A stretch of 64,000 nucleotides of DNA, taken from contig JAEMBT020000001.1 in NCBI GenBank assembly GCA_018873245.2, forward strand, positions 16,398,220 to 16,462,219. The letters run 5' to 3'. This stretch comes from Archegozetes longisetosus. Taxonomy: Eukaryota > Arthropoda > Arachnida > Sarcoptiformes > Trhypochthoniidae. Made by a program: the position numbers and the translations under genes. Below the pieces are notes generated by a model. It was given only the letters and a program-made list of their open reading frames with translations. It was not told where the DNA came from and did no database searches. Of the stretch, positions 1-11,949 are shown piece by piece (within the stretch, counting starts at the first letter, position 1; every line of letters begins with the position of its first letter).

Positions 1-1711
1 AGATGCATGCGTCCAAATATTGCATTTTAGCGATCGAGTCGTAATCAACTTTTCCGCCGTAGCTCATCACTTCTTCGTATAACTTCTGCTGACATTCAGC
101 ATTTATGGAAAGTTCATGGAATAAATATGAAAGAGTGGAAGCAGTTGTTTCATAACCGGCCAAAATAAAGAGCATAGAAGTGGCCAAAATATCAATTTCC
201 TCCATGTCGTACTCTCGCTTTTTGATGTGTTTGTTTATGTTTTCAATATCTTTCTTGATGTCTTCATCGACATCTTTTGAATCAGTTTTATTCCTCGCGT
301 CGAGCATTAGTTGCAAAAAGTCAGTTTTAGTGATCTTTTCAGTTTGTCTTTTAGCTATTATTGCTCTTAACTATTGAAATACATGTAAAAATGTGCAAAA
401 ATCAAGTAATTCGAGTATAATTAATATAAAAGATAATTACGGCTGATTTGAAGAAATCAAGGACATCTGGAGAGGCGAAACAGAGGTTCAATTTTTTGAC
501 CAGTGATGGTACCGTAGCATTCAATATGAAGAACATTCCAAAGCGCACACTTGGCGTGAAGAATGTAGAAGCATTCTTCATGAATGGATTGTTTGGATCA
601 TTGTATGTGTCGATTTTTGTGGCAAAGGCACACGTGGCGATCACATCCATCGTGTAGTTGACCATAACTTGTCTCAAATTTATCTGATTATTTTTGTCGT
701 TTATAAACTTTATTAATGTGTTTTCTAAGTCTTTAACGCAGTCTTCTATTAATGGCTGCATTTTTTTCATTTTTCCACTCGAAAAAGTTGGGCTCACCTG
801 AAGTTTTCAACATAAAAGTACTTATTCTCACAGCTTTAATCTATTTATCATAACTTACAATAGTTCTGACTATTTTCCATTGTTCGCCTCTGGCAAGAAG
901 TAGTGATCGATCAAAGATTGGGTCACCGAATGAATTTCTTATTCGATCTACGAACTTGTGAAAGTCTTTTACCATAATGTCCTTTATGAGTTCAGGTTCA
1001 CCAACAGTTAGGACAGGTTTGGATCCTTCATACAAACTGCAAAAGAAGTTATTGAGGCCAAAATTATTGAAAAGAGTATTGTTTAGAACTGAAGACAAAA
1101 TAAATAACTAACCCATATATTTTTCCATATTTCTTATAGTTTTCGAGTGCGTAAACACACATCGGTTCCCGAAATATCTGATTTGCATTTCCAATAAAAG
1201 GCACAGGTTTTGGGCCATTAACACCACGAGATTTCCAGTAATTAAAATTACGAGTTGAATATCTTTCATAAAATTATACATAAATATTTGCTTCAATAGT
1301 GAGGCATTTATGATGCAAATTAATAATTCATTGAGTCATCACTAAGTATATTACAGATAAAATCACATTCATTAACGACAGGCTAAATGTTGTGCAAGAT
1401 AACGCACATACTATACTATACTATGCTGTTAGACTTTTAATTAAACAAAATAAACGTGATTTTCAATGGTAAGGTGCACAAATTACAACTATGCAACTTT
1501 AAAATCTAAACAATCAATATTAGGTTGGGGTAAAAGTTCTATTGAGTGAAAACTACAGGATTTGTTGCGAAAAAAACTATAGTGAAGTTGTTCAATTTGC
1601 TAAAAAGATTATAAATAATTTGGTAAATACTTACAAGTATATAGAAATCAATGAAATGATGACGAGTGCTGGCCAATAAGTAAACAAATTAAAGTCTAAT
1701 ATATTGAGCAT
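1..1711 (-). CDS. Cytochrome P450, CYP3-clan-like, 5' part (runs off the window)
   Basis: Membrane-bound monooxygenase, expected at the endoplasmic reticulum, oxidising lipophilic substrates or xenobiotics. Predicted exons on the minus strand: 1711-1635, 1262-1113, 1036-859, 797-441 and 370-<1; all junctions are GT-AG and the phases agree. Exon 1 (ATG at 1711) encodes a hydrophobic anchor, and exon 2 the proline-rich hinge [10 protein letters not shown]. Exon 3 ends in the helix C motif WKIVR. The oxygen-activation motif AGYETT lies near residues 325-330. About 377 residues are visible against roughly 500 for the family. The ExxR motif and the heme-binding cysteine lie beyond base 1, so whether the gene is intact cannot be judged. 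[10 protein letters not shown] motif after helix C fits the CYP3 clan; the subfamily cannot be told. Confidence 0.9.
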
Positions 1712-3455
1712 TTGAGATATTATTCAATTCATTTACTTATAGCAACAAAATAACTCTAATAACAAAATTTCAATTTGAAAACAAATATCTTCAAAACAGA
1801 GCTGAACGGATTAAAAGACATTGCCATTGTTTATCACTTCATTAGATGTGAAGTGATCAACTGATTGGTTCAACGAGAATCAATTAATCATATGATGGGT
1901 GTCTCTTAACTTTACTATCAAACGTAGTGAAGCTTTAGGGATGACCTCAATTTTCACTGAAGTATTATCTAACCAATAAATCACTACTTTATCTAAACTA
2001 TGTTTAGACCTAATCATTTGCTCATATAAGATATATTTTTTTATAATTGAGTCTATTACTCAATTGAATTTTACATAAGTACTGCAAATATATAATGTTG
2101 GAGCGAAAGTTGTTTATTGAAAAGTTGGGCAGGTTTTCCTTAAAGTCTGCAATTGAATGAGGTAATAGGGATGTAATAATTAACAAACAAGTTTGAAGGT
2201 CAACACAATTTGAGCCTAGATTCAAAGTGATTTCATAATGAAATAGCACTTGAGATGTAGTTAAGATTGTCACATTTATTCGATAATTTAATTGCAATTC
2301 AAAACGTACGTCATTATAAATGTATTGATATTTGACGTGTTAATCAACATTATATTGATGTTTAAGAAATTGATGCAAATTCTTAAGTATAGATAGGATT
2401 ACGAATGAAGTGACACATTTTTAACATTGTGGTAAACTTTCCTCTTAATGGGTGAGCGCAAAGTAACAAAATTTGATTTAATAAAACTGTCGATCAAAAT
2501 AAACATTAAATGAATAACGTTTTAATGTTTACGAACAAATCAATTTTCTTTTGATCGAATTAATCATATATTAAGTGATCGAAAATAGTTAAACGTTTGT
2601 ATATGAAAGATAGGTATTAAGGTAAATATAATAATAGTCGCATAAATAACTTGTATTATATAAAGTTTCGATAATTTGTTATCAATTTGTTTGTATGGCT
2701 TAAGTTTATTTAATGAAAGTACGATTCTTTCGAGAAAAGAAAACAAATGTGTTTAAAAGCTCAGACATATGATTAATGATCCGATCCCTTCACATTTTGG
2801 CAGCTGTTTGTCAAAAGAACATCAATTCATATGCATTATATAATAGACTATTGCTTCGTATTGAGATAAATGGCATCTCTTTCATAACTTTAAGCGAAGG
2901 TTTGCAAACAGTCAAATAAAACTAAATATGAAATAGTAAAATTCAATTTAAACAATAATAAAATAGCCCAGTCACAAATCAAGGTTAGACTGAAGTTGAG
3001 AGAGAAAGTGTTTCAGATGTGTTGCAATTAGTGTAATGTTTGTAAAAATTAAATGAAATGCACCTCAATTTAGAGCAAATAAGATTTTTACTAAAATCGA
3101 GCTAAACTCATTTTAAATTTATTGTCGAAGGTATTCATTATTGATATTTGAATCCATTTCATTAAATTCAAGGTTAATATGAAATGAATCGTCAAATCTT
3201 AAAACAATTACAACACTTCATAAATATTAAAACAAAACTTATTTCAATTGTAAGCTATTGTTCGAATCAATTATTTGAAAAATAACTAATAGCTAATACT
3301 TTTCGTGCATTACGTTATATAAAGCGAAACATAAATGTGCAAAATATGCAAAATATGCAAAATAAACAAAACAGATAACAATATTTGAAACACCACTGAG
3401 AAAAAAAGGAAAACAATTAGAAAAACAAAAAACTAAAAGTGAATAAAAGAAAACA
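1712..3455. other. Intergenic, no gene recognised
   Basis: Very AT-rich DNA between the P450 start and the HP1-like gene. It holds only short open frames with no family resemblance. No RNA gene or convincing repeat was seen. The first few hundred bases above 1711 should include the P450 promoter, but no clear core element stands out. Confidence 0.5.
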
Positions 3456-3866
3456 TCACAAAATAGAGAAATAGGAAATCAGTTTGTTTTCCAGCGCGTA
3501 TTCTTTTCGTAGAATCTGATGAGAAGTTGCGGACACTTTCGGACACTTTTTATGTAACACATCATTAGGGATGAGATGGGCTTTAGTTAAGTCTTCTCTA
3601 AACATAAAGAGAAATAATAACTCATTTTTGTCACTGAGTTTGGCGCCCAAAATCTTCAGAGCATGATATCCACGATCGAAAACATCGAAGTAGTCCTCAC
3701 TTTTGTTATAATTACTATTGAAGTCGTCGATCAATTGTTGACATGCATTTAGTTGATGCAATTGTCTCCACTCGTTGTTATCACTATTTTTGCATTTAAT
3801 CAAATATTGTTCGCCGCCATTAATAATACGTTTGTCTAATATTTTTTCGATCTCGTACTCATTCAT
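3456..3866 (-). CDS. HP1-like chromodomain plus chromoshadow protein, intronless, with a degenerate methyl-lysine cage
   Basis: A 136-residue single-exon frame. Residues about 3-50 match a chromodomain (EYEIEKILDKRIINGGEQYL, then an acidic stretch). Residues about 63-125 match a chromoshadow domain (FDRGYHALKILGAK, then LIPNDVLHKKCPKV). HP1 proteins bind methylated H3K9 through a Tyr-Trp-Tyr cage and dimerise through the shadow domain. Here the first Tyr is kept, but the cage Trp (WKGY in HP1) is Cys and the third aromatic is Ser (reads CKNS). The hinge is only about 12 residues. At 136 residues it is shorter than typical HP1 (about 170-210). The lack of introns suggests a retrocopy, but I see no A tail 3' of the gene. 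It is isolated in a gene-poor, transposon-rich stretch. It may be a diverged functional paralogue or an ageing retrogene that is still open. Confidence 0.75.
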   Translation of the reverse strand: MNEYEIEKILDKRIINGGEQYLIKCKNSDNNEWRQLHQLNACQQLIDDFNSNYNKSEDYFDVFDRGYHALKILGAKLSDKNELLFLFMFREDLTKAHLIPNDVLHKKCPKVSATSHQILRKEYALENKLISYFSIL

Positions 3867-4765
3867 AACTTCGTTTGTTTTCAGTAACTAATTGATCACT
3901 GAATGAATTATAATGGCTTCGAAACGCATTATAAGGTTTTGATTAATTTGTTTTTGAGGAAATGCCGCTAAAAACTAAAAACTCATTTGAATAAAAGTTT
4001 ATTATTCATATCTACATCTAACAGATGGCAGCTTTGAGTGTGATTCAGATTCTTAGATCTCTTTTAATAAAATGTGTTATTTTGTAAAGCCGTCTAACTT
4101 AAACATACAATTAATTGGTTTTTAAGCTTCGGTTTGAGTGACAATTTTGCTTTAAATAATTGCCAACTCAATGCAGTCTATTCTGTCTATATTGAACGCT
4201 TTTCACTGCACCAAAATTGTAAACGGGTTCGACTGTACTTGTAGAAAACCATTTACAGTTGAAAAACTTTCTGTATTCGAATGTTACGATTAGTTACAGC
4301 ACCAGTTTTCGAGAGCAAGTGCTATACTTTTGAGGTAATCCTTCAGTCAATGAAAACTAGACTTTGATCAGGCATTTGTTGTTTGAATGTACTTATTTTT
4401 GGTGTTTATGAGCTAGTTAGAGGCAGAAGTAAGTCGTTTGAAGATATTGATACAAGTTTGGGAGAGTTTAAATATTCATTGTTATTAATTATATGTGCCA
4501 ATAGCTCCTAAACTCCTATACTAAGCGCAATTTTTCTTCGATTAAAGTATTCAATTAAAGTGTTACTGACAATGAGCCCTCGGCAGCGAACGTCACAAAC
4601 TTGAATTTTTGTATTAAACCAATCTTAGGCACACTATTAAAATGTGTAAAAAATTAGCTGCCAACGCGTTACGTAACATTTTTGCAATTTAATTTTTTCA
4701 ACTTTTATCGATTACTGTTTTAATACAAAGTTAATCAAAGAGCCTTTGTGGCGTTGAGGTAAAGT
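3867..4765. other. Intergenic, nothing recognised
   Basis: AT-rich sequence upstream of the HP1-like gene. No long reading frame, RNA gene or repeat structure was seen. Confidence 0.4.
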
Positions 4766-4859
4766 GTTTGAATACTATTCAATTGTGAAATTTGTTAATT
4801 AACTAACAATATTAAAAATATTAAATGAATTCATTCTCACAATTGAATAGTATTCAAAC
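4766..4859. repeat. Perfect 23-bp inverted repeat with a 48-bp spacer
   Basis: The left arm at 4766-4788 begins GTTTGAATACTATTC and the right arm at 4837-4859 is its exact reverse complement. The spacer is AT-rich. It could be the core of a small foldback transposon or a chance cruciform; nothing coding lies nearby. Confidence 0.8.
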
Positions 4860-5424
4860 GATTTGTTTACAAATAAAACACATTTTGCATATAAAATATG
4901 TAAAAGTTTTTAAGCTATTAAACTACAAATAAGTAAAGTTTTATCGTTTGACAATTGCTTTAACTCTGATTTGAATGCATGACTTTATGTATAATTAATT
5001 GTTCCTCATAAGTATTAGAAATCGTCAAACTGCTGCTACTTACTGGTGAACTTCACAACTTGTTAACTAAGAATTAAATACGTTCAACTCTTGAATGTTT
5101 GCTAAGGTCAAAATAAATCGAATATAAAATTATCAAATGCCAAATAATTAATTCAATATACAATTAATCTGTTTTAACGTTTATTACATTATATTTAACA
5201 TAACGATTGTCATATTGAACATAAAGCATTTGCCAAAAACTGACTTTAAAGGATCTATCTAAAGATTTACAGTATGTAAATTACTTAAAAAGTCTTGTTA
5301 AAACAAATTAATTGCATACTCAATTAAGTACTTGGAATTTAGTAGTTTTATATTTTTTAAATCTCAACTAATTTGTAAAATTTTAACGGATTTAATTCTT
5401 AGGTAAGAAGTTGTGAAGTGCGCT

Positions 5425-5539
5425 ATTTAGTATGCGTTGTATCTCTCAATGTTAGGAAACGAACCTAAGACGCAAAATTAAAGAATTTCCTATCATTGGC
5501 TCGTTTACTGACGTTGAGGGATATAACACGTACTAAGTG
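5425..5539. repeat. Imperfect hairpin with arms of about 41 bp
   Basis: Left arm 5425-5465 pairs with right arm 5499-5539 at roughly 80% identity, with a spacer of about 33 bp. The arms are less AT-rich than their surroundings. It is probably a short MITE-like hairpin; no target-site duplication was established. Confidence 0.65.
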
Positions 5540-6256
5540 GTAGTTGTTTGCCAATTGAACTCGTCGCTTTTAAAAGCAGACATCTAACATTTAGTCTCAT
5601 ATTAAGGAAATAGTAAGAAACTAAATTATTACTCAAGAGATTTTCGCCCGTCTATATCTGCATTCCTTAAAACATTGAAGCCCTTTTCAAAATATTTAGC
5701 TTTCATTTAACACAAAATATTGAATGAATGAAAATGAAAACTGCTCATGTAATCTTAGTTTATGTAAATATAGAGAATAAATTGACACAAACTTTATTTC
5801 AATTCTTATTTTCCGGACTCAATCAAAAGATCAAACTTTGATACGAGATAAGAGGGGGATCAAAACTACCCCTCGTAACTCACTTAAGAGTATTTCACAA
5901 TAAAAAGGTTCTGGATTTTATACTTGTCTGCTTTTTAAAGCGATTCCTTCAATTCCTAAAACTTGTGATCAAATCATAATACAGTATGTCTTTTAACTTC
6001 TAAATTGAGACAAAGCAGTTAAAGCTTTTTATATTTTGATGTTCTAATTAGGATATCAAATAAATTACTAATTGATTCAAAATTTGATACTTTCAAACAA
6101 ACTTAATATATGTAATGAAAAGTTTTACACAATGATACAGAACTTAGCTCAACTTAGTTCTGTACTATTCCGTAAACTTTTCTTAAACTATAAAAAATAA
6201 ACTATCAATGACTAAAAGTAATAAACTTCAAATAATTGTCAGAGAATGATATATGC
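5540..6256. other. Intergenic, nothing recognised
   Basis: AT-rich DNA with no supported gene or repeat. Confidence 0.4.
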
Positions 6257-6709
6257 CAGGCCTCGCCAAACTACGGCTCACGAGTCAGATCTAGCTCACA
6301 AAATCTTAATTCATGGCTAGCGTAGACTTTCGAGAAAATATAAGTAAACTCTTAAAAGTATTTCTAGAAAGGCTTCAGTATTATATACGATCTGTATTAA
6401 CTGTACGACTGCATTGAAATTTCTTGAATGCTATTTTTTGTACTAAAGTAGAAGAACTGTTATTTTTCAATTAGTGAGTTTGTTATTTGAAGCTGTCGCT
6501 CGTTCTCAGAAATGAAATCACATGATTGTAATTGATGTCTTCTCATTTAAAGAAATTGAGTCACATTTTCATTAGTGATTCAATTATTAGCATCAAATTA
6601 TTGATAAGAATAATTGCTAAATGAACTTTTCAATAAAACTATATTTTAGCTCTCGGCTAGAATTATTTTCATTTTCGGCTCTTCAATGAGAAGGTCTGGC
6701 GAGGCCATG
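6257..6709. mobile_element. Non-autonomous hAT-like element (MITE)
   Basis: The left end reads CAGGCCTCGCCAAACTACGG, like the ends of many hAT elements (CAGGGGTCGCCAAAC type). The right end, TGGCGAGGCCATG, is a near inverted match. The stretch between has no transposase frame. Both flanks carry a TATATG-like string, which might be a target duplication, but an exact 8-bp duplication could not be fixed because the right terminus appears mutated. Confidence 0.6.
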
Positions 6710-7925
6710 TATATGTACAAGGGTTCTACTCTCTTCCAAAAGAGTTTTTATTATTGTGTAAGATCTCATGAGTGGCCGACACATGATTTCTAACATATAA
6801 AACAATAAAACTTAATGTTTGTGATGATTGTATTGACCTGTAGTGCTCAGTGAATTAAATAAATTTTATTAATTAATTTGATTAATTGTTCAAATATCGA
6901 GGTTCTACTGTATTAAGTAACTAACAACGTAATAGATTCGATCCCAAGCCTAAAGCCCAACACAGACGTTACATGTAGTTCACGAATGTTATTCTTCGCC
7001 CCGAGAGTAGATCGCATGTAACAAACTTTTAATAACCAAATTGAATGTAATAGAATTAGTGTTTAAAAATAGCAATTCAATACTTTATAGCCAGAGACGT
7101 AATTCTTTCGGAATGAAAACCCTAAAAATTCGGTCGGAAGATCGGAACGAAAGCAGATAAATTTCGAAATTTTTATGAATATATTTTAAGGCTTACTTAG
7201 TCTTGCTTGTGATTTAAAATTTTTGCTTTTAGATAATTTACCTCGAGTTACTAAAAATGTGCGCATTTTCACTAATCTACTACTTTTTAAGAAAATCAAA
7301 CAAAATACGGAATGAAATTTTTGAGACCAAATTTTTAGTCAGCTAAACTTTGAGACAATTCTTGAAAAATTTTTAAATTGCAAAATACTTGCAATGTTGA
7401 TAATAGAAAAGATTGCATTTCAACAGGTGAATTCATATTAAATAAAATCGGATAAAATCCGAGTAAAATCAGAATTTTCAAAAAAATTCGGAAGTTTAAG
7501 AAAAATTTTGAATTTTCAGACTTTTCGGAACTTAAATGTTGGCTAATTTCACTACATTTCATCATCGGGATATAATTTTTTTAGATCCCGACAGTTCTGA
7601 GCTTTAGAAAATAAATTCGGATTTCCGACAAGGCCATGGCTTTGTTATAACATATGTTGAAAATGTTATCCACTATTTTCTAAACAATGTTTAACTCTTT
7701 TAATAATATTGTTTGAAACTCTTAATAGCGTTTCAGAAGTTATTTTGTTTGTCACAACGATAGTTAGTGAATAAATAAGTTTCATAAACAATGCTCTCTA
7801 TTGTAAACACCATTTTTGATACTAAAAGTGTTTTTAAACAAACTCTCTCTGACTTATTTCAAACTTTTTTCTTAATTTTGATCTGATTGGTGCGTAATAT
7901 TAAAGAAAAATTGCACTCAATATAT
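6710..7925. other. Intergenic; possible degenerate element around 7090-7640
   Basis: No gene. Between about 7090 and 7640 the sequence is repetitive in flavour, with recurring CGGAA and TTCGG strings on both strands and short, weakly matching inverted ends (AGCCA and TGGCT). This may be an old MITE, but the ends are too diverged to be sure. Confidence 0.3.
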
Positions 7926-10190
7926 GAGTTTACTGGATAAAAAACACTTTATAGTTCGCAATTTAAGCGCATTAGAATGAAACAAGCTCCAAGCTCAATA
8001 CCATAAAACTTGAAACGATCAATACAGATAGGGTGTACGGAACCTTGTTCCTATACTTTAAGACATATTTCTTATATCATACGCTGTAAGCCATTAATAA
8101 TTTGTACACGTTTTTTCTTATCAGATTTATAATTAAAGACTGAAATTTCCTAAATGTGTTGCCGATCATTAGTAAGAAATCACTCTGTCTAAACGATTTT
8201 TAATCAGCAGTATGTATGAAGCTTTGAGGACAAGAGGAGCCTCTTCTCTATCTTCAAATGCCAAAAGGACACCTCAATAATGGTAAAAGCTAAACTAAAA
8301 CCTTGATATTCAATATTAAGTCCTAGTCATTTAGTCTCATTCACTAATTGGACATCTTTTAAATATCAGCCTTATGTTTGTGACTAAACACAGAAAAGTA
8401 TACACTAACGCATATATGCATAAGTTTTGATATAATAAAAACAAAAATGATATATCAATGATTTACATACTACACAAATGATTATTAGTGCAAACTCATT
8501 CATATCAAACTGCTAATAATCCGAATTCAATTCAATGGTAGTGTTCAATAGTTCTTATACTGACAGATGTAATGCTCGAATTCAAAGTAATATTGAATTG
8601 GGAGAATTAGATAAATGAAGCTCTAAATATAGTGTATAAATACTGATGCTTTAATGAGCTATTTTGGTATTTTTCGATAAAGAAAAGGCTCTGTTACAGT
8701 CAGAGCTTGATTTGGTCACAATAAAGAAAAACTTCTCAAAAGTGAAAAATGTACGTAAACAATACTAAATCACATTTGATGAGACAGAAACAATGAACAA
8801 ATAAAGCTTAACCGAATGATTATCTTTTTCATCTTAAATATAAACCAACGATCAAATTAAAAGAAATTTACTTATTAGTTCTGGATTTAAACACATTCGA
8901 AGCAAATAAGCTCTTACACTATAAAACTTAATAATCTGCGATGGATAGATATAGGGTCTGACGGACAGCTCGTTCCTATGCTTTTGAGGCATGTTTCCTA
9001 TAACATACACCGTTAGCGCGATTAGACCAGAGAATGAGCAGAGAATTTACATCAAATTTAAGTTCATTATGACTTGTACGATAAGTATATGCGAATTATC
9101 TCTAACTAGAGACTTTTCATTCAGGGATTTTCTGCAGCCTGCAGATCTAAATGCGACCGAATAATTATGTTTACAGACTCGTTATTACTTTTAGTATTTT
9201 TGTTTGGGTAGACGCTCATTGTACATTTTGTCACTCAATTTGAATTTTAAAAAGAGTATTTTCAGTATTTGAAGTAAAATTTCCAGAGAGATTACAAAAA
9301 TGAGGTAACTATGAATCGCCAAATTGTTTGTTTAAACTTGAATAATATGGAAGCATCTGCTGATCAGTTCTACTGATAGAAATATTCATATAGTTTGTGG
9401 TTATTGTTAAATCAGTTAAATCATCGGTTGATTGCAAACAAATCAATGATCGAAACGACAAAATTGAGATAAGAGGAAAATATAGAAAGAGAACAGAAAT
9501 GAATAGTTATTTGCATGACCTGAAGCGCAAATGTAATGATTATCTATTTTGCATTTCATGTGTAATTAGTGTGAATTCGCATATTTTTGAAGAGCTTAAT
9601 AAAGAAAATCATCAAACGCTATCACGATTATAAAAAGCATGTGGTAAGTGAACGATTACCAGCATATTTGTATAATTAACACTTACGTCAACACATGTTA
9701 CGAAACGATTCAAATGTGATTCAATGGGATAAGTCATTTATTTGATTACTCAATACGATACGACATTGCATAAGACATTCCTCTTTCACATCGAATTTCA
9801 AATAACTAATGATTTAAGTCGACGTTTTTTTCTAAATGAACATTTACATGGTCGCAATAATAAAGTTACTGGAATGCGACAAATTTTTGTACGAAATAAT
9901 ACTTATATGGCATCTGATAAGACACAAACAATGAATGAACAATTTTAACCAACAAGTCATTACTTTTTGCTTTAAATATAGACTAACGATCAAATTAAAA
10001 GAAATTAATTTGTTAGTTCTGGATTTTAGCTTATGCGAAGTTGATAAGCTCTAAGTCTTACACCATAAAACTTGACATTCTGCGATGGATACAAGTTGGG
10101 TTTGACGAGCAGCTCGTTCCCATGCTTTTAGGGCATGTTTCTATGATATGAGTTGTTAGCTATTAATACGTGTACGTAATGTGCTTTTCC
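7926..10190 (+). repeat. Dispersed repeat family, three copies in the same orientation
   Basis: Segments at about 7926-8110, 8771-9020 and 9901-10190 share diverged blocks in the same order. Shared markers include GATCAAATTAAAAGAAATT, TTAGTTCTGGATTT, ATAAAACTT, TCTGCGATGGATA, CAGCTCGTTCC and ATGTTTC. The third copy continues upstream to about 9390, and that extension matches 11950-12430. No reading frame survives in the copies. Further partial copies lie at 12435-12560 and 29520-29640. It may be a non-autonomous transposon or relics of a duplicated genomic segment. Confidence 0.6.
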
Positions 10191-10455
10191 TTATTAGATA
10201 CACAGATAAAGCACTTAAATCCTTGCATTTTAGCTTTAATAAAAAGAGAAATCATAATTTTGTTTGCGTTTAAATAAAACTTAATGTTTCAAAAACTGTG
10301 AATATTCTTGCACATTAAGAGATGCATTAACTTCAAAATAAACATTCAAAATACACTAAAATAAGACAAAAATAGGTGTATTTCTGTAACAAAATTATAT
10401 TTTTATAAACTCATAATGGAATTGGCACAAAATATTCAATGGAAAAAAGGATAGC

Positions 10456-10590
10456 CTATTGATGAAATAGAACGTGATTTGTTATTACTATTTGATGGAC
10501 AAAATTTAATAAATTCAGTAAATTCAATGCCCAGAAGATTGCAATTAGTTAGAGACGCCATTAGTGGGTATACAAAGTACCGTTTTACCA
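10456..10590 (+). pseudogene. Tc1-type transposase relic, C-terminal end
   Basis: The translation contains INSVNSMPRRLQLVRD and then GYTKY, the usual C-terminal signature of Tc1 transposases (SMPRR...GGxTKY). The rest of the enzyme is missing. An in-frame stop lies just upstream, so only the last 40 or so codons are recognisable. Confidence 0.7.
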
Positions 10591-11004
10591 CGTTTTTTAC
10601 TGCACGCACTAATAGTCCAATCCAAGAAATCTTTGTCCTCTCAAAATCTACTGCAGTTATACTCGAACATAACTGCGCCCCTCTCAAAGAAACACATATA
10701 ATTGCACTCATTTTTAGAGACACACATATAAGAGCATTAAAATATTTTAATGAATAACTTAGTAAAAACGAGCTTAAAATGCGTCAAATTGATATAAAAA
10801 TGAATGAACGATCTTTGAAACTTCTTCTACCACTTCTTGAGGCTCTTCGACATCACTCTCATCCTCTGTCAGACCGATCCGACCATCATTTGGTCTGTGA
10901 GATAAAATGATTCAAATTAAGGTGCAGTTATACTCGGACATAACTGCGCCTCTTCTCAAAAGTCCTCACATTAATGCATGCAATTAAAAACGTGGTAAAA
11001 CGGT
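10579..11004. repeat. Inverted-repeat-flanked segment with internal 40-bp direct repeats
   Basis: A perfect 19-bp inverted repeat (ACCGTTTTACCACGTTTTT) sits at 10579-10597 and 10986-11004. Inside, 10651-10690 and 10922-10960 are near-identical direct repeats. Each contains GCAGTTAT, an 8-nt loop and ATAACTGC, so each can form a hairpin. The left inverted repeat directly follows the Tc1 C-terminal codons, so part of this is probably rearranged Tc1 3' sequence. Confidence 0.6.
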
Positions 11005-11949
11005 ATTCATGTTTTATATATCATATTTTGCAACTTTAAGTGACTAATTATGAATTTTTTTACTTCTATTGCTTGATTTGTAATTTGAATGGAATAAGTA
11101 AAAAGACTGCTTATCTATTTTATTAATAGGTAAAACACAAGGATTTAAATGTCTCATTTGACTTTGTAAATATATCAATTCATTTCTGAGAAGAGTAAAA
11201 GTTTTTTGTTCAGTAAATTAATATTGGTAGATACTTTTATTGCTCATTTTCAAAGTTATTTCCAAAATCATTTTTAATAATTATTTTGTTTTGACCTTAA
11301 CATGTATGATAATTGTAGTTATTAATATAATTGCGCATATGTCCTTGTATGCACTAAAGTATTTTTTTGCATAGTTAATGCGCTGTCCCTCAAAAATATG
11401 ATTGCTCTATGTAGTTTCAAAAAACCAGTCCAAGTTTACAGATCAAAATTTGATCAAACTTTCCTTACTTTTCTCAGAAATCATCGAATATGAACAGACT
11501 GTTGGGTATATCTCACGCATCACTTTACTATATTTGTCGAGGATTAACAAGTCTAACTGTACTCAATGAGTGGGAGACCTCTATTTTGGGATACTTATGC
11601 TTTTGGACAATTATTGTTACTCTTGCGAAAAAATTTATGTGCGATTGTTGTAATTTCAGGTTTCTTTTGTTTAATTAAATAAAGTTTCTATAATATACTA
11701 TGCCATCTCTCGATTTTGTTCTTCAGGTTATTTCTGTTGACAATCGATTGAATTGGTGGCAATATCAATATAATTTACAATAAACTAATCTCAGGCATTG
11801 ATATTGAAAAATTGTCACTCATTTTAATAAATATCAAACTTGAACTTTGGGTAAAAACACACATTTTAAAAAGAAATTTCCTAGATATCTTGAGGAAATT
11901 GATTGCAAAACTCCTGATCAAACTGAAGTTGGATTGATTTCAAGAAATA
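11005..11949. other. Intergenic, nothing recognised
   Basis: AT-rich DNA with short open frames only. None resembles a known family. Confidence 0.4.

Noticed and set aside
3350..3480. A-rich stretch beside the HP1-like gene as a retrogene poly(A) tail
   Set aside because: The A-richness is on the plus strand, while the gene is on the minus strand, so it would be a T tract at the gene's 3' end.
9397..9948. Two frames of 78 and 68 codons
   Set aside because: They lie inside a dispersed repeat whose other copies do not keep the frames; the residues resemble no family.
11490..11678. 62-codon hydrophobic frame that could be a receptor fragment
   Set aside because: No receptor motif and no match to the cluster at 30-35 kb; the composition is what AT-rich DNA gives by chance.
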